Assembly (NCBI GenBank): GCA_949499045.1
Contig: CATEEE010000119.1
Span: forward strand, 1-8,900
Source of the DNA: Marinobacterium sp. xm-d-530
GTDB lineage: Bacteria > Pseudomonadota > Gammaproteobacteria > Pseudomonadales > Balneatricaceae
Direction of reading: 5' to 3'
DNA: 8,900 nucleotides
The notes under the pieces were generated by a model. That model was given only the letters and a program-made list of their open reading frames with translations. It searched no databases and was not told the origin of the DNA. The position numbers and the translations under genes are program-made. Shown piece by piece: positions 1 through 6,375 of the stretch. The first letter of the stretch is position 1; the number at the start of each line of letters is the position of its first letter.

Positions 1-62
1 GCTGCAATAGCAGCGCCAAGCACTGCAACACCGGCAGTCTGAGCGATAATACGTTTGATCAT
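1..62 (-). CDS. 5' end of a gene for a probable exported protein (partial)
   Basis: On the minus strand an ATG (complement of 60-62) opens a frame that stays open to the window edge, giving 20 complete codons that read MIKRIIAQTAGVAVLGAAIA. The start is supported by an AAGGAG Shine-Dalgarno sequence at the complement of about 70-75, a normal 7-8 bases upstream. A short basic N-terminus (K3, R4) followed by a long Ala/Val/Leu/Gly-rich stretch is typical of a Sec signal peptide or a single N-terminal membrane anchor. No cysteine of a lipobox is visible in the part present. The mature protein lies outside the window, so no function can be assigned. It sits on the same strand as yhbY, 250 bp downstream of it, where greA is found in several related gammaproteobacteria; it does not look like GreA. 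Confidence 0.7.
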   Translation of the reverse strand, partial: MIKRIIAQTAGVAVLGAAIA

Positions 63-101
63 TATTTTTCTCCTTGGGGTTTTAAACAAGACTTTTACCA
101 C

Positions 102-115
102 CTACTAAATAGTAG
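102..115. repeat. Inverted repeat CTACTA-AA-TAGTAG
   Basis: The two 6-base arms are exact reverse complements around a 2-base centre. The repeat lies about 40 bases upstream of the start codon of the minus-strand exported-protein gene. It could be a dyad operator or a small hairpin in the 5' leader. The symmetry is seen directly; any regulatory role is inference. Confidence 0.35.
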
Positions 116-232
116 CTTAAAGTGAGCGAATAACTCCTTTGGTGCTATACCACGGTTTTAGAAGATAGCTCGTTTATCTTTTATGCGTCTCGTTCCCTAA
201 CAGTATTATTGTTAATAGATACTCAACAACCC

Positions 233-254
233 CTTATTCACATTTTTGAATAGG
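233..254. repeat. Inverted repeat around CATTTT loop
   Basis: CTTATTCA (233-240) and TGAATAGG (247-254) form an 8-bp stem, with one G-T pair, around a 6-base loop. On the minus strand it lies about 60-80 bases downstream of the yhbY stop. It could stabilise the yhbY 3' end, but it is followed by G residues rather than U residues and so is not a standard intrinsic terminator. Confidence 0.3.
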
Positions 255-312
255 AGGTTGGCGACAATTAATTGAGCTACAAAGCCTGTAATATCAATAA
301 ATGAATAAGTGG

Positions 313-615
313 TTAACGCATTAAATTGGAGAGTTTTGGGTTTGGCTCATCCGAAGCTCTGAATAGCACTGCAACGTTGCCGATCTCTTGAACCAGTTCA
401 GCCTCAACGACAGTGACTAGCTCCTTGATCAGTTCTCGCTTTAGGTCTCGATCGCCAACGGCAAACTTTACTTTAATCAGTTCGTGATCTTCCAGCGCTC
501 GGTCGACTTCTAACTGAACGTTTTCAGTCAGTCCGTTACCGCCAACCATTACGATTGGGTTCAAGGTATGTGCACGCGTGCGAAGACGCTTTTTTTGATC
601 AGTTGTTAAGCTCAT
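313..615 (-). CDS. yhbY: YhbY, CRM-domain RNA-binding protein linked to 50S assembly
   Basis: This 100-residue protein is a single CRM (CRS1-YhbY) domain and matches E. coli YhbY (97 aa) along its length: an N-terminal TTDQKKRLR segment, the basic RTRAHTLNPIVMVG helix-turn, the GGNG loop at residues 25-28 that corresponds to the KH-like GxxG RNA-contact loop, the signature HELIKVKF at about 44-51, and a C-terminal strand VLFR. Family members associate with pre-50S ribosomal particles; that role is family knowledge. The ATG start has an AAGG sequence about 12-13 bases upstream on the minus strand. The gene is divergent from rlmE, as in E. coli and pseudomonads, but the next gene on its strand is not greA, which is the usual neighbour there. 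It appears intact. Confidence 0.95.
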   Translation of the reverse strand: MSLTTDQKKRLRTRAHTLNPIVMVGGNGLTENVQLEVDRALEDHELIKVKFAVGDRDLKRELIKELVTVVEAELVQEIGNVAVLFRASDEPNPKLSNLMR

Positions 616-644
616 ATTAGAATCGGGACCTTAAATTGGGTGGG

Positions 645-653
645 TGTTACAAT
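645..653 (+). promoter_or_regulatory. Candidate extended -10 promoter for rlmE-ftsH
   Basis: TGTTACAAT fits the extended -10 pattern TGnTATAAT with one mismatch in the hexamer. The 17-base-upstream position (625-630, GGGACC) is not a -35 match, which is tolerable only because of the TG extension. Transcription would start near 660 and leave a leader of about 54 bases containing the hairpin at 681-697. In E. coli the rlmE-ftsH operon is also driven by heat-shock sigma factor; I did not find a good sigma-32 match by eye. Confidence 0.35.
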
Positions 654-678
654 TTCTCTATTTTAACCCCTTTGTTGC

Positions 679-697
679 ATGCATCATAGAGTGATGC
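679..697. repeat. Inverted repeat in the rlmE leader
   Basis: GCATCA (681-686) and TGATGC (692-697) are exact reverse complements around TAGAG, and the palindrome TGCATGCA (676-683) overlaps the left arm. The element lies between the candidate promoter and the rlmE Shine-Dalgarno sequence at 702-706. It could be a leader hairpin or a protein-binding dyad. A similar arrangement occurs upstream of secG at 5706-5726 when this copy is read on the minus strand. Confidence 0.4.
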
Positions 698-713
698 TTT
701 CAAGGAATTTCCT

Positions 714-1337
714 TTGGCAAGATCTAAAAGCAGTGGTCGTTGGTTAAAAGAGCATTTTGACGATCAATATGTAAAGCGCTCTAAAGATGATGGATACCGT
801 TCACGTGCCTGCTATAAATTGATGGAAGTGAATGATAAGGATCATCTGTTGAAGTCAGGTATGACGGTTGTGGATCTGGGCGCAGCGCCCGGTGGCTGGT
901 CTCAAGTGGCGGCCGAAATCGTTGGTGATTCAGGGCGTGTGGTGGCTTCAGATATTCTTGAGATGGCTCCACTGGGCGGTGTTACTTTTGTTCAGGGGGA
1001 CTTTACCGAAGATTCTGTCTTTGAAGAGATTCTCTCTGCGATAGGAGATGAGCCGGTAGACCTTGTAATTTCAGATATGGCCCCCAATATGAGTGGTAAT
1101 GCATCATCGGATCAGCCAGCTGCGATGTATCTAGTGGAGTTGGCGTTGGATATGGCGCGTCAGATACTTAAACCGAACGGTAATTTTTTGGTGAAAGTAT
1201 TTCAAGGTGAGGGGTTTGATCCCTACCTTGCAGATATGCGCAGTAGTTTTAAATCGGTGGTAACCCGAAAGCCGGATTCCTCTCGTGCACGTTCGCGTGA
1301 GGTTTATCTGCTCGGAAAAGGTTTTAAAGACGTATAG
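714..1337 (+). CDS. rlmE: 23S rRNA (uridine-2'-O)-methyltransferase RlmE (FtsJ/RrmJ)
   Basis: RlmE uses S-adenosylmethionine to 2'-O-methylate a uridine in the A-loop of 23S rRNA (U2552 in E. coli) at a late step of 50S assembly. The 207-residue protein is close to the 209 of E. coli. The SAM-binding motif VVDLGAAPGGWSQ lies at 52-64. The catalytic triad K-D-K is present as K35, D121 (in SDMAPNMSG) and K161 (in VKVFQGEGFD), each three residues before its E. coli counterpart (K38, D124, K164). The C-terminal KPDSSRARSREVY segment is also conserved. The start is TTG at 714, supported by AAGGA at 702-706 with 7-base spacing and by alignment of the RWLKEHF region with E. coli. It is the first gene of an apparent rlmE-ftsH operon, 43 bp before ftsH, and diverges from yhbY. 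Confidence 0.97.
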   Translation: MARSKSSGRWLKEHFDDQYVKRSKDDGYRSRACYKLMEVNDKDHLLKSGMTVVDLGAAPGGWSQVAAEIVGDSGRVVASDILEMAPLGGVTFVQGDFTEDSVFEEILSAIGDEPVDLVISDMAPNMSGNASSDQPAAMYLVELALDMARQILKPNGNFLVKVFQGEGFDPYLADMRSSFKSVVTRKPDSSRARSREVYLLGKGFKDV

Positions 1338-1380
1338 CTGTTAAATAGAGCTTTCGTTTTAGTTTATAGAGGGTAAAAAG

Positions 1381-3390
1381 TTGAACGATATGGCAAGAAA
1401 TTTGGTGCTATGGTTAGTGATTGCAGCCGTACTGCTCACCATCTTTAATAATTTTAGCACCGAGACTGAGAACGGGCGTTTGAGCTACTCTGACTTTGTT
1501 TCAGAGGTTCAGTCGGGTCGAATTGAGCGTGTGACGGTTGATGGTTTCACCATCGAAGGTGTGCGTCAGAATGGCGATCGCTTTGAAACCGTTCGCCCTG
1601 CGATCTCGGATCCAAAGCTGATTGATGACCTGCTAGAGCACAACGTCGTTGTCGAAGGTAAAATGCCTGAGCAGCAGAGTTTATGGCAGCAACTCCTTGT
1701 TGCGACCTTCCCAATCCTTATCATTATCGCGATATTTATGTTCTTTATGCGTCAAATGCAGGGTGGTGCCGGTGGTAAAGGCGGCCCAATGTCTTTCGGC
1801 AAATCGAAAGCGCGCATGATGAGCGAAGATCAGATTAAAACAACGTTTGACGATGTTGCAGGCGTTGAAGAAGCTAAAGAAGAAGTTGCGGAGTTGGTCG
1901 ACTACCTCCGCGACCCAGGTAAATTCCAGCGCTTAGGTGGCCATATCCCTCGTGGTGTCCTAATGGCGGGTAACCCTGGTACCGGTAAGACCCTTCTTGC
2001 TAAAGCGATCGCTGGTGAAGCGAAAGTGCCCTTCTTTAGTATTTCAGGTTCTGATTTCGTAGAGATGTTTGTCGGTGTTGGTGCTTCACGTGTTCGTGAT
2101 ATGTTCGATCAAGCGAAGAAGCACGCGCCTTGCATTATCTTCATCGACGAGATCGATGCGGTCGGTCGTTCACGTGGAGTCGGTCTTGGTGGTGGTAATG
2201 ATGAGCGCGAGCAGACATTGAACCAGCTACTGGTAGAGATGGATGGTTTCGAGGGTACTGAGGGTATCATCGTGATCGCAGCTACCAACCGTCCAGATGT
2301 ACTGGACCCTGCACTACTGCGTCCGGGTCGTTTTGACCGTCAGGTGCACGTCGGTCTGCCTGATATTCAAGGCCGTGAAAAGATTCTTAAAGTTCACATG
2401 CGTAAAGTGCCTCTAGGTGATGATGTTAAGCCTGAGTTGATTGCTCGTGGTACGCCTGGCTTCTCTGGTGCTGATCTAGCTAACCTAGTTAACGAAGCCG
2501 CTCTGTTTGCTGCACGTGATAGTCGTCGCACTGTCGGTATGGAGCAGTTCGAAAAAGCGAAAGATAAGATCATGATGGGCGCTGAGCGCCGCTCGATGGT
2601 GATGTCTTACAAGGAGCGTTTGAACACGGCATTCCACGAAGCGGGTCACGCGATTGTGGGTCGTTTGATGCCAGAGCATGACCCTGTCTACAAGGTCTCT
2701 ATCATCCCTCGAGGTCGTGCACTGGGTGTAACCATGTTCCTTCCTGAAGAGGATCGCTACTCATTCAGCCGTCAGGGCATTATCTCGCAAATCTGTTCGC
2801 TTTACGGTGGTCGAATTGCTGAAGAGATGACGCTCGGTAAAGAGGGTGTGACGACCGGTGCATCAAATGATATTCAGCGTGCTACTCAGCTTGCACGTAA
2901 TATGGTGACGCGCTGGGGTCTTACTGACGAGCTAGGTCCGCTTCTCTACGGTGATGAAGATGATGATCCATTCGGTCGCGGTATGGGGCAGCCTTCTAAA
3001 CCGATGTCCGGTGAGACACAGAACAAGATCGATGCGGAAGTTCGCAATATCATCGATGAGTGTTACCAGAAGGCTTACCAAATCTTAACCGATAACCGTG
3101 ATATTCTTGATTCAATGTGTGAAGCACTGATGACCTATGAGACGATCAGTAGCGATCAGATTGATCAGTTGATGGCACGCCAAGAGGTGACACCGCCCGA
3201 TGGTTGGAATGACTCTCAAGAGCGTGTTGATGCTGTTAAAGAGGAAGAGGCGGCTAATGGTTCTTCAGATTCAGTATCTGAGTCTGATGTGCCAGAGGTG
3301 GATCAGGATGATCAGGCACCTCAGGGTCAATCAGGTTGGGGTGATCCTCAGACCGATCAAGATGATCAAAAAGACGACCCCAAACAGTAA
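1381..3390 (+). CDS. ftsH: ATP-dependent inner-membrane zinc metalloprotease FtsH
   Basis: FtsH is a hexameric membrane AAA+ protease that degrades damaged membrane proteins and regulators such as LpxC and sigma-32 (family knowledge). Visible parts of the 669 residues: membrane segment 1 at about 7-23, a periplasmic domain, membrane segment 2 at about 104-122 followed by FFMRQMQGG, Walker A at 197-204 (GNPGTGKT), pore residues F230-V231-G232, Walker B with D256-E257, arginine fingers R314 and R317 in the second region of homology, zinc site HEAGH at 419-423 and the third zinc ligand D497 in GASND. Walker A has Asn where almost all FtsH proteins I know have Pro; the GxxxxGKT pattern is intact. 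The acidic, Gln-rich tail is about 20 residues longer than in E. coli. TTG at 1381 has GAGGG 7 bases upstream; the alternative ATG at 1390 lies too far from it. Confidence 0.97.
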   Translation: MNDMARNLVLWLVIAAVLLTIFNNFSTETENGRLSYSDFVSEVQSGRIERVTVDGFTIEGVRQNGDRFETVRPAISDPKLIDDLLEHNVVVEGKMPEQQSLWQQLLVATFPILIIIAIFMFFMRQMQGGAGGKGGPMSFGKSKARMMSEDQIKTTFDDVAGVEEAKEEVAELVDYLRDPGKFQRLGGHIPRGVLMAGNPGTGKTLLAKAIAGEAKVPFFSISGSDFVEMFVGVGASRVRDMFDQAKKHAPCIIFIDEIDAVGRSRGVGLGGGNDEREQTLNQLLVEMDGFEGTEGIIVIAATNRPDVLDPALLRPGRFDRQVHVGLPDIQGREKILKVHMRKVPLGDDVKPELIARGTPGFSGADLANLVNEAALFAARDSRRTVGMEQFEKAKDKIMMGAERRSMVMSYKERLNTAFHEAGHAIVGRLMPEHDPVYKVSIIPRGRALGVTMFLPEEDRYSFSRQGIISQICSLYGGRIAEEMTLGKEGVTTGASNDIQRATQLARNMVTRWGLTDELGPLLYGDEDDDPFGRGMGQPSKPMSGETQNKIDAEVRNIIDECYQKAYQILTDNRDILDSMCEALMTYETISSDQIDQLMARQEVTPPDGWNDSQERVDAVKEEEAANGSSDSVSESDVPEVDQDDQAPQGQSGWGDPQTDQDDQKDDPKQ

Positions 3391-3403
3391 TATTTTGATT
3401 CAC

Positions 3404-3430
3404 AAAAGCCCTCACTCGTGAGGGCTTTTT
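3404..3430 (+). terminator. Intrinsic terminator after ftsH
   Basis: AAAAGCCCTCA (3404-3414) pairs fully with TGAGGGCTTTT (3419-3429) around the loop CTCG, and the T-run covers 3426-3430. It starts 14 bases after the ftsH stop and ends 36 bases before the folP start. It should end most rlmE-ftsH transcripts, so folP-glmM needs read-through or its own promoter. Confidence 0.9.
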
Positions 3431-3466
3431 CGTTGTTCTATAAAGTGTGTTGATAAGGGTAGAAAC

Positions 3467-4318
3467 GTGACGCAGCTTCAGTGTGGTAATCGGGTGTTGG
3501 ATCTCTCAAAAACGCAGGTGATGGGTATTCTTAATGTGACACCCGACTCCTTTTCGGATGGTGGTCATCTCTATCAGCACTCTTCGCTCTCCATTGATAA
3601 AGCGTTGCTGCATGCTCAACAGATGGTTAACGAGGGTGCGGCGATTATTGATATTGGGGGGGAGTCGACTCGTCCCGGTGCGGCAGAAGTCAGTGAGCAG
3701 GAGGAGATGGATCGCGTTTTACCTGTCCTGGAGCGAATCAATGCTGAAATGGATGTGATCGTCTCTATCGATACCAGCTCACCTAAGTTAATTTCTGAGT
3801 CGGCTAAACTGGGAGCCGGTCTCATTAATGATGTCAGAGCCTTGGGGCGTGATGGGGCCCTTGAGGCGGCGGCTAAAACAGATCTTCCTGTCTGTTTGAT
3901 GCATATGCAAGGAAGTCCAGCGACGATGCAGAGGCAACCAGTGTATTCCGATGTGGTCTCTGAGGTGATGGATTTTCTGAGTCAGCAATTAAGCCGATGT
4001 GAAGCGGCGGGCATCGCTAAAGAGCGATTAGTAGTTGATCCTGGCTTTGGGTTTGGTAAAACTTTGCAACATAATTTACAGTTACTCAATCGTTTGGATA
4101 AATTATTGGACTTAGGTGTGCCGGTTTTGTCGGGTACTTCTAGAAAAACCATGGTGGGCCAAGTGCTTAACCGTGAGTCTGATCAGCGATTGTTTGGTAG
4201 TCTTGCAACCGTTGCGCTTGCGGTGGAACGTGGCGCAAGGATTATTCGTGTGCATGATGTGTTAGCTACCGTCGATATGGTTCGTATGACGGAAGCGGTT
4301 TTAAAGGAAGGGATCTAA
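3467..4318 (+). CDS. folP: Dihydropteroate synthase FolP
   Basis: FolP condenses 6-hydroxymethyl-7,8-dihydropterin pyrophosphate with p-aminobenzoate to make dihydropteroate in folate synthesis; it is the sulfonamide target. The 283 residues (E. coli 282) form one TIM barrel with all the usual motifs: MGILNVTPDSFSDGG at 19-33 (N23 is the metal/pyrophosphate site), DIGGESTRPG at 62-71, SIDTSSP, INDVRAL, LMHMQGSP, the pterin-binding DPGFGFGK at 191-198, SRKTM starting at S225 and the RVHD motif at 261-264. The sulfonamide-contact loops look wild type, so this is the chromosomal enzyme and not an acquired sul gene. The GTG start at 3467 has AAGGG at 3455-3459, 7 bases upstream. TATAAA at 3439-3444 could be a -10 element just upstream, but I see no matching -35. 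The stop is one base before the glmM start, so the two are likely translationally coupled. Confidence 0.97.
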   Translation: MTQLQCGNRVLDLSKTQVMGILNVTPDSFSDGGHLYQHSSLSIDKALLHAQQMVNEGAAIIDIGGESTRPGAAEVSEQEEMDRVLPVLERINAEMDVIVSIDTSSPKLISESAKLGAGLINDVRALGRDGALEAAAKTDLPVCLMHMQGSPATMQRQPVYSDVVSEVMDFLSQQLSRCEAAGIAKERLVVDPGFGFGKTLQHNLQLLNRLDKLLDLGVPVLSGTSRKTMVGQVLNRESDQRLFGSLATVALAVERGARIIRVHDVLATVDMVRMTEAVLKEGI

Positions 4319-4319
4319 A

Positions 4320-5669
4320 TTGGGTCGTCGTTATTTTGGTACTGATGGTATTCGTGGACAGGTAGGTACTTTTCCTATCACCCCAGATTTTGTTTTGAAA
4401 CTCGGATGGGCCGTGGGTCGTGTGTTTGCGCGTGAAGGACGAAGTAAGGTCTTAATCGGCAAAGATACGCGTATCTCCGGCTACATGTTTGAATCAGCTC
4501 TTGAAGCAGGTCTTTCGGCGGCGGGTGTCGATGTCCTGTTGCTAGGGCCTATGCCAACGCCAGCCATTGCGTACTTAACGCGTACCTTCCGCGCCGATGC
4601 CGGTATTGTGATCAGTGCATCGCATAACCCCTATGATGATAACGGTATTAAATTCTTTAGCTCGGCGGGCACAAAGTTGCCAGACGATGTCGAAGAGCGC
4701 ATTGAAGCGCAGCTTGATCTAGCAATGACTACTGTCAGCTCGGCTGAGCTGGGTAAGGTTCGTCGAGTCAATGATGCGGCGGGTCGATACATTGAATTTT
4801 GTAAGTCGACAGCGGCGGGTTGTCTAAATTTGGCGGGTCTAAAAGTCGTTGTCGATTGTGCCAATGGTGCCGGTTACCACATCGCTCCTAAGGTGTTTGC
4901 AGAACTGGGTGCCACAGTGATCGAGATTGGTACCGATCCAGACGGTTTGAACATTAATGAGCACTGCGGTGCGACAGAGCCTGCAGCGCTTCAGGCAAAA
5001 GTATTAGAGACTGACTCCGATCTCGGTATTGCTCTGGATGGTGATGCTGATCGATTGATTCTTGTCGACCACAAAGGGGAGATCGTTGATGGTGATGAGA
5101 TCCTCTTTATCATTGCCCAAGCTTTGCAGCAGAGTGGGGAGCTACAGGGCGGTGTCGTGGGTACTTTGATGACCAACCTTGGCCTAGAGCAAGCGTTAGC
5201 AAAAATGGACATCCCGTTTGTGCGTGCAAAAGTGGGTGATCGCTATGTATTAGAACAACTTGCAGAGCATGATTGGAATTTGGGTGGTGAAGGATCGGGA
5301 CACATTGTTTGTCGCAATATTCTACCGACGGGTGACGCGACCATCGCTGCTGTCCAAGTGCTAAAAGCGGTGGCGCAGTCAGGCAAAACGATCAACCAGC
5401 TGAAACTTGGCATGCAAAAACTGCCTCAAAAGATGATTAATGTGCGCTTAGCTAAGAAAGTCGATATCGCTGCATCGCCCAAAGTTGCGGAGCATGTGGC
5501 GACTGCGGAGGCACACTTGGCGGATCGTGGTCGTGTGTTGTTGCGTCCGTCCGGTACCGAGCCGGTGGTGCGTGTCATGGTGGAAGGTTCTGATCTTGAT
5601 GAGGTTAATCAGGTTTGTGAGACGCTGGCTGCGCAGGTTGAAAAAGAGTTGCAGGCGCTTGTATCTTGA
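4320..5669 (+). CDS. glmM: Phosphoglucosamine mutase GlmM
   Basis: GlmM interconverts glucosamine-6-phosphate and glucosamine-1-phosphate on the route to UDP-N-acetylglucosamine, feeding peptidoglycan and lipopolysaccharide. The 449 residues (E. coli 445) show the four alpha-D-phosphohexomutase domains: the N-terminal RRYFGTDGIRG, the phosphoserine loop SASHNP with catalytic S101 (E. coli S102), the metal loop DGDADR at 240-245 with D240, D242 and D244, the sugar-binding loop GGEGSGH in domain 3, and the phosphate-binding RPSGTEP at about 409-415 in domain 4. The sugar loop reads GGEGSGH where E. coli has GGEQSGH. The start is TTG at 4320, one base after the folP stop. Its ribosome-binding site, AGGA at 4305-4308, lies within the folP end. 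The downstream gap to secG contains no tpiA, which separates them in pseudomonads. Confidence 0.97.
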   Translation: MGRRYFGTDGIRGQVGTFPITPDFVLKLGWAVGRVFAREGRSKVLIGKDTRISGYMFESALEAGLSAAGVDVLLLGPMPTPAIAYLTRTFRADAGIVISASHNPYDDNGIKFFSSAGTKLPDDVEERIEAQLDLAMTTVSSAELGKVRRVNDAAGRYIEFCKSTAAGCLNLAGLKVVVDCANGAGYHIAPKVFAELGATVIEIGTDPDGLNINEHCGATEPAALQAKVLETDSDLGIALDGDADRLILVDHKGEIVDGDEILFIIAQALQQSGELQGGVVGTLMTNLGLEQALAKMDIPFVRAKVGDRYVLEQLAEHDWNLGGEGSGHIVCRNILPTGDATIAAVQVLKAVAQSGKTINQLKLGMQKLPQKMINVRLAKKVDIAASPKVAEHVATAEAHLADRGRVLLRPSGTEPVVRVMVEGSDLDEVNQVCETLAAQVEKELQALVS

Positions 5670-5705
5670 CGGGTGCTCGGGTAAGATTTGCGCCTCTTTT
5701 AAATG

Positions 5706-5726
5706 GCATCACTATTTGCGATGCAT
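5706..5726. repeat. Inverted repeat upstream of secG
   Basis: GCATC (5706-5710) and GATGC (5720-5724) are reverse complements with a 9-base loop, ahead of the secG start. The longer halves GCATCACT and GATGCAT also occur, 4 bases apart instead of 6, on the minus strand of 679-697 in the rlmE leader. The 77-bp glmM-secG gap otherwise holds TTGCGC at 5688-5693, a weak -35 candidate, with no good -10 at the right distance. Confidence 0.35.
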
Positions 5727-5746
5727 AGTTAAGGTTTAAAGCTAGA

Positions 5747-6109
5747 ATGGAAACCATCGTTCTTATTATTCACGTATTGCTTGCAGCAGCGGTTATCGGT
5801 CTGATTCTTATTCAGCAGGGTAAGGGTGCCGAAGCAGGTGCGTCATTTGGTGGTGGTGCCTCTCAAACTGTATTTGGTAGCCAGGGTAGCGGCAGCTTCC
5901 TAGGGCGCATTACAGCCATTCTTGCAGCGGGTATCTTCGTAACCAGCTTCGTATTGGCTGTGTTTGCTAAAGATAGAGCCGCTTCTGTTGGTGATGCAGG
6001 TATCCCTGATACTGCAACCATCGAAGCTGCAGCTCAGGTTGAGCAAGCATCGACAACAGAACTCCCTGCCGCTTCGGAATCAGAGATTCCTACAGCAGGA
6101 AATAACTAA
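5747..6109 (+). CDS. secG: Protein translocase subunit SecG
   Basis: SecG is the small integral-membrane subunit of the SecYEG channel that assists SecA-driven export. The 120-residue protein has the family layout: membrane helix 1 at about 3-22, the conserved cytoplasmic loop QQGKGAEAGASFGGGAS from residue 23, a VFGSQGSGSFLGR segment, membrane helix 2 at about 55-73, and a low-complexity Ala/Glu/Thr/Ser-rich tail of about 45 residues with no visible motif. E. coli SecG is 110 residues, so the tail is slightly longer. The start is ATG at 5747; the nearest Shine-Dalgarno-like sequence, AAGG at 5731-5734, is 12 bases away and so weak. The tRNA-Leu gene begins 7 bases after the stop, as in the secG-leuU arrangement of E. 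coli, implying an mRNA-tRNA cotranscript. Confidence 0.96.
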   Translation: METIVLIIHVLLAAAVIGLILIQQGKGAEAGASFGGGASQTVFGSQGSGSFLGRITAILAAGIFVTSFVLAVFAKDRAASVGDAGIPDTATIEAAAQVEQASTTELPAASESEIPTAGNN

Positions 6110-6116
6110 AAGTTTA

Positions 6117-6201
6117 GCCCAGGTGGTGGAATTGGTAGACACGCTATCTTGAGGGGGTAGTGTCTTAGGACGTGCCGGTTCGAGTCCGGCTCTGGGCACC
6201 A
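6117..6201 (+). tRNA. leuU: tRNA-Leu (anticodon GAG)
   Basis: The 85-base gene folds as a class II tRNA. The acceptor stem GCCCAGG (6117-6123) pairs with TCTGGGC (6191-6197), including one G-T pair; the discriminator is A6198 and the CCA is encoded at 6199-6201. The anticodon stem CTATC/GGTAG encloses the loop TTGAGGG with anticodon GAG at 6151-6153, reading CUC and CUU. A long variable arm GTC-TTAG-GAC follows, then the T-arm GCCGG-TTCGAGT-CCGGC. It closely resembles E. coli leuU, including the D-arm GGTGGAATTGGTAGACACGC. It is probably released from the folP-glmM-secG transcript by RNase P and 3' nucleases. Confidence 0.97.
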
Positions 6202-6203
6202 AG

Positions 6204-6232
6204 TTGTAAACGTGGTGGGTGAAGCGTAAAAT
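6204..6232 (+). promoter_or_regulatory. Candidate sigma-70 promoter for tRNA-fMet-rimP-nusA
   Basis: TTGTAA (6204-6209, 4 of 6 to TTGACA) and TAAAAT (6227-6232, 5 of 6 to TATAAT) are separated by exactly 17 bases. Transcription would begin near 6239, about 8 bases before the tRNA-fMet 5' end. The position fits E. coli, where a promoter precedes metY in the metY-rimP-nusA-infB operon. The -35 directly follows the tRNA-Leu CCA end. Confidence 0.5.
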
Positions 6233-6246
6233 TTACCTGTTTTTGA

Positions 6247-6320
<74 letters not shown>

Positions 6321-6323
<3 letters not shown>

Positions 6324-6342
6324 ACTTAAATGTTGGGTTTTT
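6321..6342 (+). terminator. Weak terminator-like hairpin overlapping the tRNA-fMet CCA end
   Basis: CCAAC (6321-6325) pairs with GTTGG (6332-6336) around TTAAAT, and TTTTT follows at 6338-6342 after one G. The 5-bp stem is weak, and its 5' arm uses the last bases of the tRNA, so it competes with tRNA folding. It may slow polymerase or contribute partial termination. Confidence 0.35.
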
Positions 6343-6375
6343 GTGGAAAGTCCGACGGTCGGGCTCGACTTTTAA

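Larger units (their letters stand above)
63..312. other. Intergenic region with several short inverted repeats
   Basis: This 250-bp stretch lies between the yhbY stop and the exported-protein start, both on the minus strand. I see no convincing coding frame. It is AT-rich and holds inverted repeats at 102-115, 162-180 (AAGATA, 7-base loop, TATCTT) and 233-254, plus the perfect 10-bp palindrome CAATTAATTG at 265-274. The minus strand carries a possible extended -10 element, TGGTATAGC (complement of 144-152), which would give a leader of about 75 bases for the exported-protein gene, but no good -35 is present. None of the hairpins is followed by a clean T-run on the minus strand, so the yhbY terminator is not identified. 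Confidence 0.5.

Noticed and set aside
1390..1392. Alternative ATG start for FtsH
   Set aside because: It would align with the E. coli N-terminus, but the Shine-Dalgarno sequence is 7 bases from TTG 1381 and 16 bases from this ATG, and the MNDMA-type start is familiar from pseudomonad FtsH.
3200..3421. Plus-strand frame overlapping the ftsH 3' end
   Set aside because: It is a shifted reading of the FtsH tail, runs into the terminator hairpin and resembles no known protein.
5964..6152. Plus-strand frame crossing from secG into tRNA-Leu
   Set aside because: It ends inside a tRNA gene and reads the secG tail out of frame.
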